A stretch of 64,000 bases of DNA, taken from positions 248,001 to 312,000 of the forward strand of contig CAVORB010000013.1 in NCBI GenBank assembly GCA_963698495.1, written 5' to 3'. Source of the stretch: CAVORB01 sp963698495. GTDB lineage: Bacteria > Pseudomonadota > Gammaproteobacteria > Chromatiales > Chromatiaceae. Below the pieces are notes generated by a model. The model saw only the letters and a list, made by a program, of their open reading frames with translations. It made no database searches and had not been told where the DNA came from. Within the stretch, counting starts at the first letter, position 1; each line of letters opens with the position of its first letter. Made by a program: the position numbers and the translations under genes. Positions 15,862-28,727 of this stretch are shown one piece after another.

Positions 15862-17270
15862 ATGAGTGAGTTCACCGACTACAAGGTTGCCGACATCTCC
15901 TTGGCCGACTGGGGCCGCAAGGAGATCGCCATCGCCGAGACCGAGATGCCGGGCCTGATGGCCCTGCGCGAGAAGTACGGCACCGAAAAGCCGCTGACCG
16001 GGGCGCGCGTCACCGGCAGCCTGCACATGACCATCCAGACCGCCGTGCTGATCGAGACCCTGGTCGAGCTCGGCGCCCAGGTGCGCTGGTGCTCGTGCAA
16101 CATCTTCTCCACCCAGGACCACGCCGCCGCGGCCATCGCCGCCCGCGGAATCCCGGTCTACGCCTGGAAGGGCGAGACCCTGGAGGAGTACTGGTGGTGC
16201 ACCGAGCAGGTGCTCAACTGGCCCGACGGCGGCGGTCCCAACATGATCCTGGACGACGGCGGCGACGCCACCCTGCTCGTGCACAAGGGCGTCGAGTACG
16301 AGAAGGCCGGGGCCGTGCCCGCACCCGAGGCCGAACGCGAACGAGGAGTGGCGCGCCGTGCTCGGCGTACTGGGCCGCACCTTCGAGCGCGACAACCGCC
16401 ACTGGCACCGGATCGCGGAGGGCATCAAGGGCGTCACCGAGGAGACCACCACCGGCGTTCATCGGCTCTACGAGATGGCCAAGGCGGGCACCCTGCTGTT
16501 CCCGGCCATGAACGTCAACGACTCGGTCACCAAGTCCAAGTTCGACAATCTCTACGGCTGCCGCGAGTCCCTGGTGGACGGCATCAAGCGCGCAACCGAC
16601 GTCATGATCGCCGGCAAGGTCGCCATGGTCTGCGGCTACGGCGACGTGGGCAAGGGCTGCGCCCAGTCCCTGCGGGGCCTGGGAGCCATCGTCTGGGTCT
16701 CGGAGATCGATCCCATCTGCGCCCTGCAGGCCGCGATGGAGGGTTTCAAGGTGGTGACCATGGACGAGGCCGCCCCGCTGGCCGACATCTTCGTCACCGC
16801 CACCGGCAACCTGGACATCATCACCCACGATCACATGGCGGCGATGAAGGACCAGGCCATCGTCTGCAACATCGGTCATTTCGACAACGAGATCGACGTC
16901 GCCGCGATCGAGAAGTACGAATGGGACGAGATCAAGCCCCAGGTGGACCACGTCATCTTCCCCGACGGCCAAGCGCATCATCCTGCTCGCCAAGGGCCGC
17001 CTGGTGAACCTGGGCTGCGCGACCGGCCACCCGAGCTTCGTGATGTCCAACAGCTTCACCAACCAGGTGCTGGCGCAGATGGAGATCTTCGGCCACACCG
17101 AGCAGTATCCCATCGGCGTCTATGTACTGCCCAAGAAGCTGGACGAGGAAGTGGCGCGGCTGCACCTGCAGAAGATCAACGCTAAGCTGACCACGCTCAG
17201 AAAGGACCAGGCGGACTACATCGGCGTTCCCGTGGAAGGGCCTTACAAGCCGGAGCATTACCGGTACTGA
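15862..17270 (+). pseudogene. ahcY: S-adenosylhomocysteinase, two single-base frameshifts
   Basis: AhcY hydrolyses SAH to adenosine and homocysteine. The ATG at 15862 is chosen over a TTG at 15853 because GGAG lies 9 bases upstream. The N-terminal part has GARVTGSLHMTIQTAVLIET and CSCNIFSTQDHAAAAIA. An extra base at about 16333 breaks the frame before NEEWRAVLGVLGRTF; the middle part holds VNDSVTKSKFDNLYGCRESL and the NAD site GKVAMVCGYGDVGKGCAQ. A second extra base at about 16969 precedes KRIILLAKGRLVNLGCATGH; the end is PYKPEHYRY. With both bases removed the product is about 468 residues, normal for the family. The riboswitch upstream argues that the gene is functional in the cell. Confidence 0.93.
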
Positions 17271-17380
17271 GCCGGGCCTCCGCTGCGAGCGGTGCACCAT
17301 CGGCGTCGCGGCCCGTCCCCGGGCCAGGCGTCGGGCACCGATCGCGGATCACAGAAAGCCAATCGCCGGAGGCCTGAGCA

Positions 17381-18258
17381 ATGTCCGTTTCCAATACCCC
17401 CAACCCCACGTTCAGCTTCGAGCTCTTCCCGCCCAAGACCCAGGAGGGCATGGAGAAGCTGGCAGGCAACGTGCGGCAGCTCAACGCCGTCGCACCCGAG
17501 TACTTCTCAGTGACCTATGGTGCGGGCGGCTCCACGCGGGACCGCACCTTCGAGACGGTCGCCTTGCTGCGCGCGCAGGGCATCGACACCGCGCCCCATC
17601 TATCCTGCATCGGCTCCAGCCGCGCCGAGATCCGGGACATCCTGCGCCATTACCGCGAGTAGGGGATCCACCGCATCGTCGCGCTGCGCGGCGATCTCCC
17701 CTCGGGCATGGGCGCGGGGGCGGCGGGAGAGCTGCGCTACGCCAACGAGCTGGTGGCCAGTTCATCCGGCAGGAGACCGGGGGACACTTCCGCATCGAGG
17801 TGGCCGCCTACCCCGAGTTCCACCCCCAGGCGCCGAGCGCGGAGCGGGACCTGCTCAACTTCAAGCGCAAGGTCGAGGCCGGCGCCGACGCGGCCATCAC
17901 CCAGTACTTCTACAATGCCGACGCCTACTTCGCCTTCCTCGACAGCTGCGAACGCCTGGGCATCGACATCCCGGTAATCCCGGGCGTCATGCCCATCACC
18001 AACTACTCGCAGCTCGCACGCTTCTCCGATGCCTGCGGCGCCGAGATCCCGCGCTGGGTGCGCAAGCGGCTCGAGGGCTACGGCGACGACATCGAGAGTA
18101 TCCGCGCCTTCGGTCATGAGGTCGTGGCCCAGCTCTGCCGCCGCCTGCTCGAGGGCGGTGCGCCGGGGATACATTTCTACACCATGAACCAGGCCGGTCC
18201 GACGCTTCGACTGTGGCGGGAGCTCGGCCTGCCCGGCGCGGAACGGATCGGGGCGTAG
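17381..18258 (+). pseudogene. metF: 5,10-methylenetetrahydrofolate reductase, in-frame stop plus frameshift
   Basis: MetF reduces methylene-THF to methyl-THF for methionine synthesis. A strong GGAGG precedes the ATG at 17381. The N-terminus has FSFELFPPKTQEG and FSVTYGAGGSTRDRT. A TAG at 17660-17662 interrupts HYRE-GIHRIVALRGDLP, where a sense codon is expected. At about 17760 one base is missing, and the frame continues as FIRQETGGHFRIEVAAYPEF, AGADAAITQYFYNADAYF and IPVIPGVMPITNY to a stop at 18258. The restored length of about 292 residues is normal. Two lesions make true decay possible here, but the neighbours show the same single-base errors. It follows ahcY by 110 bases. Confidence 0.9.
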
Positions 18259-18370
18259 CGCTCGAGCCCGGGCCCGGGCCCTCGGCGGCGGCGCCGATCC
18301 CATTGCGAATTGTCAGTTACAGGGGTGCTGGGCGCTGATAGTTTTTGTCCCCGGAACCATCCACTCCTCC

Positions 18371-19620
<1,250 letters not shown>

Positions 19621-19624
<4 letters not shown>

Positions 19625-21732
19625 GCCGCAGGCTCCGCGAGCGACCCCGCGCCATCCTGTGCCTGAATGGCCGTGATCGCCACCGTATTGACGATGTCCG
19701 GCACCAGGCAGCCGCGGCTGAGGTCGTTGACCGGCTTGTTGAGCCCCTGCAGCACCGGACCGATGGCCACTGCACCCGCGCTGCGCTGCACCGCCTTGTA
19801 GGTGTTGTTGCCGGTGTTGAGGTCGGGAAAGACGAACACGGTCGCCTGCCCCGCCACCTCGCTGCCGGGCATCTTGGAGCGCGCCACGCCCAGGTCCACC
19901 GCCGCGTCGTACTGGATGGGGCCCTCGATCTTGAGGTCGGGGCGCCGCGAGCGGGCGATGCGCACGGCCTCGCGCACCTTGTCCACGTCCGCCCCCTTGC
20001 CCGACTCGCCAGTGGAATAGGACAGCATGGCCACCCGCGGCTCGATGCCGAAGGCGGCGGCCGTCTGCGCGGAGGTGATGGCGATATCCGCCAGTTGCTC
20101 GGCATTCGGATTCGGATTCACGGCGCAGTCTCCGTAGACCAGCACCCGATCCGCCAGGCACATGAAGAAGACGCTCGAGACCAGCAGCACCCCGGGGCGC
20201 GTCTTCACCATCTCGAAGGCGGGCCGGATGGTGTGCTGGGTGGTGTGCACCGCCCCGGAGACCATGCCATCCGCGTCTCCGTGGTAGACCATCGCGGTGC
20301 CGAAGTAGCTGACGTCCTCCATCGCGTCGTAGGCCATCTGCTCCGAGATGCCCTTGTGCCTGCGCAGCGCGAAGTAGGTCTTCGCGTAGCGTTCGCGCTC
20401 GCGGGCGGAAAGGGGATCGAGGATCGGGATGTCGTCGAGCTTTAGCCCCAGCTCGTTGATCCGGCGCTTGATCTTGTCTGGCTTGCCAAGCAGCGTGAGG
20501 TGCACTACGTCGCGCAAGACCAGGATTTCCGCTGCCTGCAGGATGCGCTCATCGGCCCCCTCCGGCAGCACGATATGCCGCCGCTGCGACTTGGCGCGCC
20601 GGATCAGCTCGTACTCGAACATCAGCGGCGTGCGGCGCTCCGAGTGTCGCACCGCCACCTTGCCGCGCAGGTCGTCCGTGTCGACGTGGCTCTCGAACAG
20701 GCCCAGCGCCGCGGCGATCTTGCGCTCGTCCGCGCCGAGGATGGTGGGCTCGATGTGGGTGACGTTCATGGCCGTGGCGTAGGTGTCGGTCGGCACGCAC
20801 AGGATGGAGACCTTGGTCCGACGCAGGCCCTCAACCAACCGCTGGACGTTCGGCGCCGGCTGCAGGCCGCCGGTCAACAGCAGTCCGGCGACACGAGGGA
20901 AGGCCGTGGACGCGTCCGCCGCCAGGCTCGCGAGGATGATGTCCGACCGATCACCTGGGGTGATGATCAGACAGCCGTCCTCGATGTGCTTGAGAAAATC
21001 CGGGATGTGCATGGCCGCGATCTTGTAGCTGGTCACGACCTGATTCATCGCGTCCCCCTCGCCGCACAGACAGTCAGCGTCGAGCGCCCGGCGGATCTCG
21101 CCCACCGTCGGCATGCCGAGCGAGGGCAGCTCGGGCAGGACGTACACCATCTCGGACTCGGGCAGGACGCGACGGGCCCGCGCCTTCATGAGGTCCAGGT
21201 GGGTCGGATCCACCCCATTGACCACGGTGGCCAGCAGCTCGCCGCCGCGGTCGAGCAGGGATTCACGGGCGAGCCGCACCACGTCCAGCGTCTCCTCGGG
21301 GGTGCGCTGAAAGCCCCTGACCACGACCACGATGGTGCAGCCGAGGTTGTTCGCAACGTCGGCGTTGAAATCGAACTCGAGGGACGGGACCAGCCCGTCG
21401 TAATCGGTGCCGGCGCAAACCACGAGATCGCACTTCTCCTCCAAGGCCTTGAACCGGCTGAGAATGCGCTTCAGCAGCTCGTCGTAGCGCCCGGCCCCGA
21501 CCAGCTGACCGGCGGTCTCGGTCGTGCAGCCATAGAGCATCTCCGGAGGGAAGGGGATCTCGTACCGGCTGCGGATCAGGTTGATGAGATCGTCACTCTC
21601 GGCCCCCTGGCGGACGATGGGGCGAAAGAAACCGACCTTTCGGTTGACCGCGGAAAGCGTTTCCATTACACCGAGCACGACCACGGACTTGCCGCTGCCG
21701 GCCCCGGCGCCGGCCACATACAGGCTTTGCAT
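19621..21732 (-). CDS. pta: Phosphate acetyltransferase (long form)
   Basis: Pta converts acetyl-CoA and phosphate to acetyl phosphate. The 703-residue protein is the long, multidomain form. An N-terminal P-loop domain of the BioD/CobQ type (YVAGAGAGSGKSVVVLGVME) is followed by a DRTGG-like regulatory domain (around residues 220-340). The catalytic PTA_PTB domain fills the C-terminal half (VLPEGADERILQAAEIL, GMVSGAVHTTQHTIRPAFEM, VANP-like DCAVNPNPNAEQLADIA, NTGNNTYKAVQRSAGAVAIG). It is followed by ackA with a 4-base overlap, the standard Pta-AckA acetate/acetyl-phosphate pathway. Confidence 0.96.
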
Positions 21733-21869
21733 CGTTCAGCGAGTTCCAGAAATACTCCGGCCGACCGGGCCGAGGCGCGGCCCCATCGGGCGGAAGCCGA
21801 TTATTATGCCGGAAACCGGGCGCACCGAGGTTACCGGGCATTGACAGATTCAGCGTCGAGGGAGACCCC

Positions 21870-22382
21870 ATGATGGAAGCGAAGACCGAGCACGACGCGC
21901 AGGCGGACAAATGTCTCCGAGAATCCTGGCCGGCGCCTCTCCGGCTCGGGCGTCTTGCAATCGGCGCGCTCACCGCCTGCTTCCTGGTGACGGGCGCGGC
22001 GGGGGCGCAGGACACCACCGTCTACCGCTGCACCGGCGAGAACGGCAGCGTTGAGCTGAGCCAATTCCCCTGCCCCACGGGCATGCGGAATGAAGAGATC
22101 ACGGTCACGGACCGGGAGACTGGCTGGGTACCGCCGAGCCCCGAATCGGTTGCGGAGAAGAAACCCTCCCCCGGGAGCAAGCGGTCCGGCTCCGGGCAGA
22201 CCCAGGCGCAGAAGGCAGCGGCGGATGCCCGGCGCGCGGACAAGTGCTGGGACAAGCGCCGCCTGCTCGATGAGGTCAACTGGAAGCTCAGGCACGGTTA
22301 CCGTCCGGTCGAGGGCATCAAGCTGCGCCGCAAGCGCCAGTCCTACGAGGACTATCTCGACCGCTACTGCACCGAGCACTGA
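21870..22382 (+). CDS. DUF4124-domain exported protein
   Basis: The 170-residue protein has a long, charged N-terminus, then a hydrophobic signal-like stretch at about residues 27-48 ending AAGAQD. TVYRCTGENGSVELSQFPCP follows, the Tyr-x-Cys...Phe-Cys pattern of DUF4124. The C-terminal half is basic, with a Cys pair (CWDKRRLL and RYCTEH) that could form a disulfide. GGGAGA lies upstream of the ATG. The family is common in gammaproteobacterial envelopes and has no defined function. It is divergent from pta and converges on the thioredoxin-domain gene. Confidence 0.8.
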   Translation: MMEAKTEHDAQADKCLRESWPAPLRLGRLAIGALTACFLVTGAAGAQDTTVYRCTGENGSVELSQFPCPTGMRNEEITVTDRETGWVPPSPESVAEKKPSPGSKRSGSGQTQAQKAAADARRADKCWDKRRLLDEVNWKLRHGYRPVEGIKLRRKRQSYEDYLDRYCTEH

Positions 22383-22401
22383 CGTCTGCTCCGGGCAGAC
22401 G
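22383..22401 (+). terminator. Hairpin directly after the DUF4124 gene
   Basis: CGTCTGC (22383-22389) and GCAGACG (22395-22401) form a perfect 7-bp stem with a 5-base loop, starting at the base after the TGA. No T-run follows, so terminator function is uncertain. Confidence 0.4.
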
Positions 22402-22492
22402 CCGAGTCTCGGCCATCCTGGCCAGGATCAGCGCGCGCATCCATGTGCCGCGGGAAGCGCTGAGCTGGTCCAGGTTGCACCGGGGCCGCGAC

Positions 22493-23521
22493 TCAGAACG
22501 ACCTGGTCACCCGCCAACGCTGATAGTTCGGCTCATCCAGGTACGCCTTGGTGGTGATGTAGTTGAGCACGTTGCGCAGACGGTAGAAGCGTACCACCGA
22601 GTCCACCCGCAGGATCTCACCGCCCTTCTCGTCGAAGAAGATGATCGAGGGCGCGTAGAAAAGCCCCAGCTTCTCGGCCCATTGTCTCGCCGTGGTCCGC
22701 TCGCCCGAGGGGGTAATGACCGGGGTGTCGGACCACATGTCTAGCTGGACGTTGTCGAACCCCTCGAACAGCTTGTAGATCGAGGGCTCGTCCAAGGCCT
22801 GGCCGTGGAGCACGTCGCAGGCGTGGCACTCCCCCTGCTCGAAGAACACCGCCAGCGGGCGCTCGCTCGGAAAACGGCTGCGGTCGAGATTGAACGGAGG
22901 CGCGGCGAAAAAGTCCTCCTCGTTCAGGTCCCCCGGCTCGAACACCATCCGGCCCTCCCCGCGGGCCAGGTAGTCGCGAAACGACTCGCGCTTGTAGTGA
23001 CCGTCCGCCACATACTCCAGCGCCGCGCGAAACTGATAGGGCGGATAGTAGCCGCGCAAGCGCAAGGCCTCCTTTCCGTCCCGGTCGTAGAACAGGAGCG
23101 AGGGGGTGAAATTGGTCTGATTCTCGAGCGAGAACTCGCGCTCTGTCATGACCTCGCCGCCGAGGGTGTTCACCTCGGCCACCCCCCAGATGTCGATCGG
23201 GACCACGTCGAAATGACGCTGGGTGTACTCGACGATGTCCGTCAGCCCGAAATTGACCTCCATCAGCTTGTGGCAATAGGCGCAGCGGCGCTGACCGAAG
23301 TAGACGATGAGGCCCTCTTTGCCGGCATCCAGCGCGTCCTTCAGGTCGTCGCCGAGATAGAGGAAGCTCTTCTTGAACCAGTCGGGATAGACCAAGGGCT
23401 CCGCGCGCGGGGAGTCGTCGAAGCTGTAGACATCGTCGGCGTCGTGCGCGGCGAATGCCGTCACCGAAGCGAGCGCCAGGCCAAACCAAAGGGCCGCCTG
23501 CAGTCTGAACCAACGGGTCAT
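22493..23521 (-). CDS. Exported protein with two thioredoxin-like domains
   Basis: The 342-residue protein starts with a signal peptide (QAALWFGLALASVTAFAAHD). The first thioredoxin-like domain has YFGQRRCAYCHKLMEVNF with a CAYC active site and NFTPSLLFYDRDGKE with the cis-Pro region. The second has VFFEQGECHACDVLHGQAL with CHAC and LGLFYAPSIIFFDEKGGEIL. The arrangement resembles SoxW/thioredoxin_2-type periplasmic reductases fused in tandem. A role in periplasmic thiol-disulfide exchange is inferred; partners are unknown. It is transcribed toward the DUF4124 gene and lies downstream of nudE, 111 bases away. Confidence 0.8.
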   Translation of the reverse strand: MTRWFRLQAALWFGLALASVTAFAAHDADDVYSFDDSPRAEPLVYPDWFKKSFLYLGDDLKDALDAGKEGLIVYFGQRRCAYCHKLMEVNFGLTDIVEYTQRHFDVVPIDIWGVAEVNTLGGEVMTEREFSLENQTNFTPSLLFYDRDGKEALRLRGYYPPYQFRAALEYVADGHYKRESFRDYLARGEGRMVFEPGDLNEEDFFAAPPFNLDRSRFPSERPLAVFFEQGECHACDVLHGQALDEPSIYKLFEGFDNVQLDMWSDTPVITPSGERTTARQWAEKLGLFYAPSIIFFDEKGGEILRVDSVVRFYRLRNVLNYITTKAYLDEPNYQRWRVTRSF

Positions 23522-23632
23522 GGTCTGCCTCCAGTGATCGTCTGCTCGCGTCCGCGGCCGGCGAACCTCGCGATTCTTTGCGGGCGCGGGTACGACGCCA
23601 ACATCTTTTTCTTCACCGTTATTCGACGGACC

Positions 23633-24199
23633 CTACCCCTGCGTATTGGTTCGCGAGTCCCCCCGCCGGAACACGCGCCGCAGCAGCAACAGGGCCGCAA
23701 TGGACCTGGCCTCGCTGAAGTCGTCGCGCTCCAACAGCGCATCCAGTTCGTCCAGCCGCCACGGTACTACCTCGATGGGTTCCGGCTCGTCACCCTCGGC
23801 GCGTCGAGGAAAGAGTCCGCGCGCCAACACGATATGCGTGAGGTGCTGAATATAACCCGGCGCCAAAGATACGGTACGGATCAGCGACAGATCGCGGGCA
23901 CCATAGCCCACTTCCTCCTGGATCTCGCGCTGCGCCGCCACCAGGGGGTCCTCGCCGGACTCTACGATTCCCTTGGGGAGGCCAAGCTCATAGCGGTCGG
24001 TGCCGGCAGCGTACTCGCGGATCAGGAGCACCGTCTGCGCATCGAGCATCGGGACCACCAGCACCGAGCCGCGGCCGCCGAGAATGCGCTCGAAAACGCG
24101 CTCGTTGCCGTTGGCGAAGCGGATGTCCAGCTGTTCGACGCGAAAGATCCGGGTCCGGGCAACCAGCCGGCGATCCAGGATTTCGGGTTTTGCCGCCAT
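23633..24199 (-). CDS. nudE: ADP-sugar/NAD(H) Nudix hydrolase NudE
   Basis: The 188-residue protein carries a complete Nudix box, G-IVESG-E-DPLVAAQ-REIQEEVGY, with the REIQEE metal-binding core. KPEILDRRLVARTRIF and YELGLPKGIVESGEDP are typical of NudE, which hydrolyses ADP-ribose, NADH and diadenosine compounds. It is divergent from yrfG, its usual neighbour in enterobacteria, which supports the specific NudE call over other Nudix families. Confidence 0.88.
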   Translation of the reverse strand: MAAKPEILDRRLVARTRIFRVEQLDIRFANGNERVFERILGGRGSVLVVPMLDAQTVLLIREYAAGTDRYELGLPKGIVESGEDPLVAAQREIQEEVGYGARDLSLIRTVSLAPGYIQHLTHIVLARGLFPRRAEGDEPEPIEVVPWRLDELDALLERDDFSEARSIAALLLLRRVFRRGDSRTNTQG

Positions 24200-24304
24200 C
24201 GCATGGGCTCCGTTATGCTGTCGCCGCCTTCAGGCTCCGGCGGGCACCGATGGAAGACGAAGGCGAGAACGCCCTCGGCCAGTAATTTCTAGGTAACTTA
24301 CCCC

Positions 24305-24970
24305 ATGATCGACTGGAACGCCGTCGACAGCGTCTTCCTGGATATGGACGGCACCCTGCTCGACCTGCACTTCGACAATCACTTCTGGCTCGAGTACGTT
24401 CCCAGGCGCTACGGCGAGGCGCGTGGAATGCCGGCGGAACGGGCGAAGGAGGAGCTCCTCGCCAGATACCGGAGCCGCGAGGGAACATTGGAATGGTACT
24501 GCGTGGACCACTGGAGCCGCGAGCTGGGCCTCGATATCGCCCTGCTCAAGGCCGAGACCGATCACTTGATCGCCGTTCACCCGCACGTCGTGGACTTTCT
24601 AGAGGCGCTGAAGGCGCGCGGCAAGCGGCGGGTATTGGTGACCAACGCCCACCAGAAATCGCTCGCACTCAAGATGGAGAAGACCCGCCTCGCGGGCCAC
24701 TTCGAGCGCATCATCTGCGCCCATGACCTGGGGGCGCCCAAGGAATCGGCGGATTTCTGGCCGCGGGTTCAGGCCCTGGAGCCCTTCCACAAGGACCGTA
24801 CCCTGTTTGTCGACGACAGCCAGAGCGTACTGCGCGCCGCGCGCGACTACGGTTTCCGCTGGCTGCTGGCAGTCCTCGAGCCAGACTCCAAGGCCCCTCC
24901 GCGCACCCAGGACGAATTTCCCGCCATTCGGCACTTCGCCGATCTGCTGCCCGGTCTGCGCAAATGCTGA
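24305..24970 (+). CDS. yrfG: HAD-family GMP/IMP nucleotidase YrfG
   Basis: The 221-residue protein has HAD motif I FLDMDGTLLDLHFDN near the N-terminus, motif II VLVTNAHQKS, motif III with Lys near GAPKESADFWP, and motif IV TLFVDDSQSVLRAA. It matches YrfG, a 5'-nucleotidase acting on GMP and IMP, and lies next to nudE as in E. coli. AGGTAA lies about 8 bases upstream of the ATG. It converges on rhlB with a 16-base gap. Confidence 0.88.
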   Translation: MIDWNAVDSVFLDMDGTLLDLHFDNHFWLEYVPRRYGEARGMPAERAKEELLARYRSREGTLEWYCVDHWSRELGLDIALLKAETDHLIAVHPHVVDFLEALKARGKRRVLVTNAHQKSLALKMEKTRLAGHFERIICAHDLGAPKESADFWPRVQALEPFHKDRTLFVDDSQSVLRAARDYGFRWLLAVLEPDSKAPPRTQDEFPAIRHFADLLPGLRKC

Positions 24971-24986
24971 CCGCCGGGCGTGGCGA

Positions 24987-26390
24987 TCAGGTCTGAGGTG
25001 CAGCGGCGGAACCGCCACCCGCCGGCTTGCGGCGACGTCGGCGCCGGCGTTTCGGGGCCGGGGCGGCGTCTCCCTCCTGCTTGACCTCCGCTTTCGGCGG
25101 CTCCCCCTCCGCCGGCTTGCTGGCGTGAGGCGGCTTGCGCCGCCCACCCCGCCCCTCGTCGCGTCGGTCCCTGGGATGACTCCGGCGCTCGATGCGCACG
25201 CGACTCCGCGGATCGACCTCGGCAAGCAGCTCATGGCTCACGGGCTCTACTGGAATCTTGGCGCCGATGAACTTCTCGATGTCGGGAAGGCAAAAGGCGT
25301 AGGTCTCGCAAACGAAGCTGATGGCGTCCCCGGTAGCCCCGGCGCGGGCGGTACGCCCGATGCGGTGGACATAGTCCTCTGCATCGTCAGGCAGATCAAA
25401 GTTGATGACGTGGGTCACGTCCGGGATATGCAGACCGCGGGCGGCCACATCCGTCGCCACCAGGATCGGCAGCTCCCCGTGCTGGAATTGCTTGAGCAGA
25501 CTCAAGCGCTTGTTCTGCGGCACATCCCCGGACAGCACCGCAGCACGCAGGCCGTTGCCCTCCAGGAAGCCCCAGATGCCGTCGGTCGATCGCTTGGTGT
25601 TCGCGAACACCATGACACGCGCGTTCGTCATGCCCCGCAACAGACCGATGAGCAAGGGGATCTTCTCGTTGTTGGCCACCATGTAGCAGCGCTGAGTCAC
25701 CCGGTCTCCGGTGACCTGCTCCGGCTCGATGGCGACCGGCTTGGGGTCGTTCATGTGCTCGTAGGCGAGCTCGGTGACCCGGTAGGACAGGGTCGCGGAG
25801 AACAGCATGCCGAGCCGCTGGTCGGCCGGCGGCATGCGCCGAAGCAAATAGCGGATGTCCTTGATGAAGCCGAGGTCGAACATCCGGTCCGCCTCGTCCA
25901 CTACCACCACCTCGACGGCCTTGAGGTCGAACACGCGCTGCTTGAAGTAGTCGATGAGACGCCCGGGGGTGCCGATCAGGATGTCGACGCCGGCGGCGAC
26001 ATCGTCCCGCTGCTGCTGATATCCGGTGCCACCGAACACCAGACCGAGGCGGAACCCGGTGTGCTTCGCGAGGGTCACGGTGTCCTTGTGGATCTGCACC
26101 GCGAGCTCGCGGGTCGGCGCCACGATCAGGGTGCGGGGCTGATTCGGGCGGCGCCACGCGGGCGGCTCGTGGGTGAGCAGCCGCTGCAGGGCCGCCACCA
26201 GAAAGGCCGCGGTCTTGCCGGTCCCCGTCTGGGCCTGGCCGGCGACGTCACGCCCGGAAAGGGCGATCGGCAGCGTCTCGGCCTGGATCGGAGTACAACG
26301 CGAAAACCCGGCGTCGGCAAGGCCCTGGAGGATGCGCGGGTCCAGATCGAAGGCGTCGAAGCGGGTATCGGTGAGGTGTGTTTGGGTCAT
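24987..26390 (-). CDS. rhlB: ATP-dependent RNA helicase RhlB
   Basis: The 467-residue DEAD-box helicase has the Q motif (GFSRCTPIQAETLP), motif I AQTGTGKT, motif Ia PTRELA, motif II VVVDEADRMFDLGF, motif III FSATL, and motifs V/VI DVAARGLHIPDV and YVHRIGRTARAG. DRMFD and the N-terminal TDTRFDAFDL are RhlB-like. A long basic C-terminal tail with a run of Arg residues (about 400-467) would bind RNA. RhlB is the RNA-degradosome helicase partner of RNase E. The divergent rhlB / trxA-rho arrangement is the same as in E. coli. Confidence 0.94.
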   Translation of the reverse strand: MTQTHLTDTRFDAFDLDPRILQGLADAGFSRCTPIQAETLPIALSGRDVAGQAQTGTGKTAAFLVAALQRLLTHEPPAWRRPNQPRTLIVAPTRELAVQIHKDTVTLAKHTGFRLGLVFGGTGYQQQRDDVAAGVDILIGTPGRLIDYFKQRVFDLKAVEVVVVDEADRMFDLGFIKDIRYLLRRMPPADQRLGMLFSATLSYRVTELAYEHMNDPKPVAIEPEQVTGDRVTQRCYMVANNEKIPLLIGLLRGMTNARVMVFANTKRSTDGIWGFLEGNGLRAAVLSGDVPQNKRLSLLKQFQHGELPILVATDVAARGLHIPDVTHVINFDLPDDAEDYVHRIGRTARAGATGDAISFVCETYAFCLPDIEKFIGAKIPVEPVSHELLAEVDPRSRVRIERRSHPRDRRDEGRGGRRKPPHASKPAEGEPPKAEVKQEGDAAPAPKRRRRRRRKPAGGGSAAAPQT

Positions 26391-26582
26391 ATGCGGGGGA
26401 GGGAGAGGATCCGTTTCGGAGTCCCCCGGACAGGAGGACTTGCAAAATTCTAATTTCTTGGCTGAAATAGCATCTTACCCAAGGGCACATCCCAACGCCA
26501 ATACGCCCGTCCGCTCCCCCACCCCGCGCGGTACGGCCAAGCCCTCGCCCCTCGAGTTACGAAATCAACGGGAGACCATCCA

Positions 26583-26909
26583 GTGAGCGAACGCATCATC
26601 CATGTAACGGATGACTCTTTCGAGCAAGAAGTCCTGCAATCCTCAGACCCGGTGCTCGTGGACTACTGGGCGGACTGGTGCGGTCCGTGCAAGATGATCG
26701 CCCCGGTGCTGGACGAGATCGCGGAGGAGTACGCGGGCAAGATCAGGGTGGCCAAGCTCAACATCGACGAGAACCCCAGTACCCCGCCACGCTACGGGAT
26801 ACGCGGTATCCCCACGCTGATGCTGTTCAAGCAAGGCGAGGTGGAGGCAACCAAGGTCGGGGCCGTATCGAAATCGCAGCTCACGGCCTTTATCGACAGC
26901 AACCTGTAA
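26583..26909 (+). CDS. trxA: Thioredoxin 1
   Basis: The 108-residue protein is a standard thioredoxin. DYWADWCGPCKMIAP places the redox cysteines at 33 and 36, GIRGIPTLMLFKQGE gives the cis-Pro loop, and the length matches E. coli TrxA. It reduces protein disulfides, including ribonucleotide reductase and PAPS reductase. It is divergent from rhlB and precedes rho by 182 bases. Confidence 0.97.
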   Translation: MSERIIHVTDDSFEQEVLQSSDPVLVDYWADWCGPCKMIAPVLDEIAEEYAGKIRVAKLNIDENPSTPPRYGIRGIPTLMLFKQGEVEATKVGAVSKSQLTAFIDSNL

Positions 26910-27091
26910 GTGCGCTCGCCAACGAGGCTTAACCCCGTCGATCTAAACGCTCAGAAGTGACCCGCTGGGGTACCCGCCCGGGCGCCCCTCCCCCAGAAGT
27001 CACCGTCCCTCCCCGCACCGCCGCCCGTGCCGCCCAGCGCGGTGCTGAACTACGAGAACGACCCGTTTCATACGCCTTTTAGAAAACCATC

Positions 27092-28348
<1,257 letters not shown>

Positions 28349-28727
28349 CGCGCATACCGACCGCCCGATTCCGTCCGGATACGAACAGGCGGTAGCAGTA
28401 CCCTCGCCACCTCACACGCCCGGTCTGATCTTCCTTCCGCAACCTCAGTCGGGGGCGTCCGCTCGCGCCTCAGCATGCCCCGCCGAGAGCACCCCACGGG
28501 CGCGAACCGGCAGTCGCCGCTCGTGACTTTCGCCCCGCGTTGCGCCACCGGTCACAGAAGCACCGGCGTCGAGCGCATAGATTTGTCCCTGTACATGGCT
28601 GAGTGACCAGGCGCCGAGGCGGCAACCCGCGTGCGGTTTAGAGCAGCGAGAGCCCGGCGAACAAGATCGCCTTCCTCCGATCACGGGCAAGGACCGGCGA
28701 AGCGCGGATTTTTCGAGGTACCGACAA
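28349..28727. other. Gene-free 379 bases after rho
   Basis: I see no supported gene here. Open frames crossing it lack a ribosome binding site and composition typical of coding sequence. There is no clear hairpin with a T-tract, and I see no repeat. The end near 28710 would hold the promoter of the following small gene. Confidence 0.5.

Noticed and set aside
17660..17662. TAG in metF as a recoded (pyrrolysine) codon
   Set aside because: The gene also has a frameshift, no stop recoding signal is seen, and the neighbours carry similar single-base defects.
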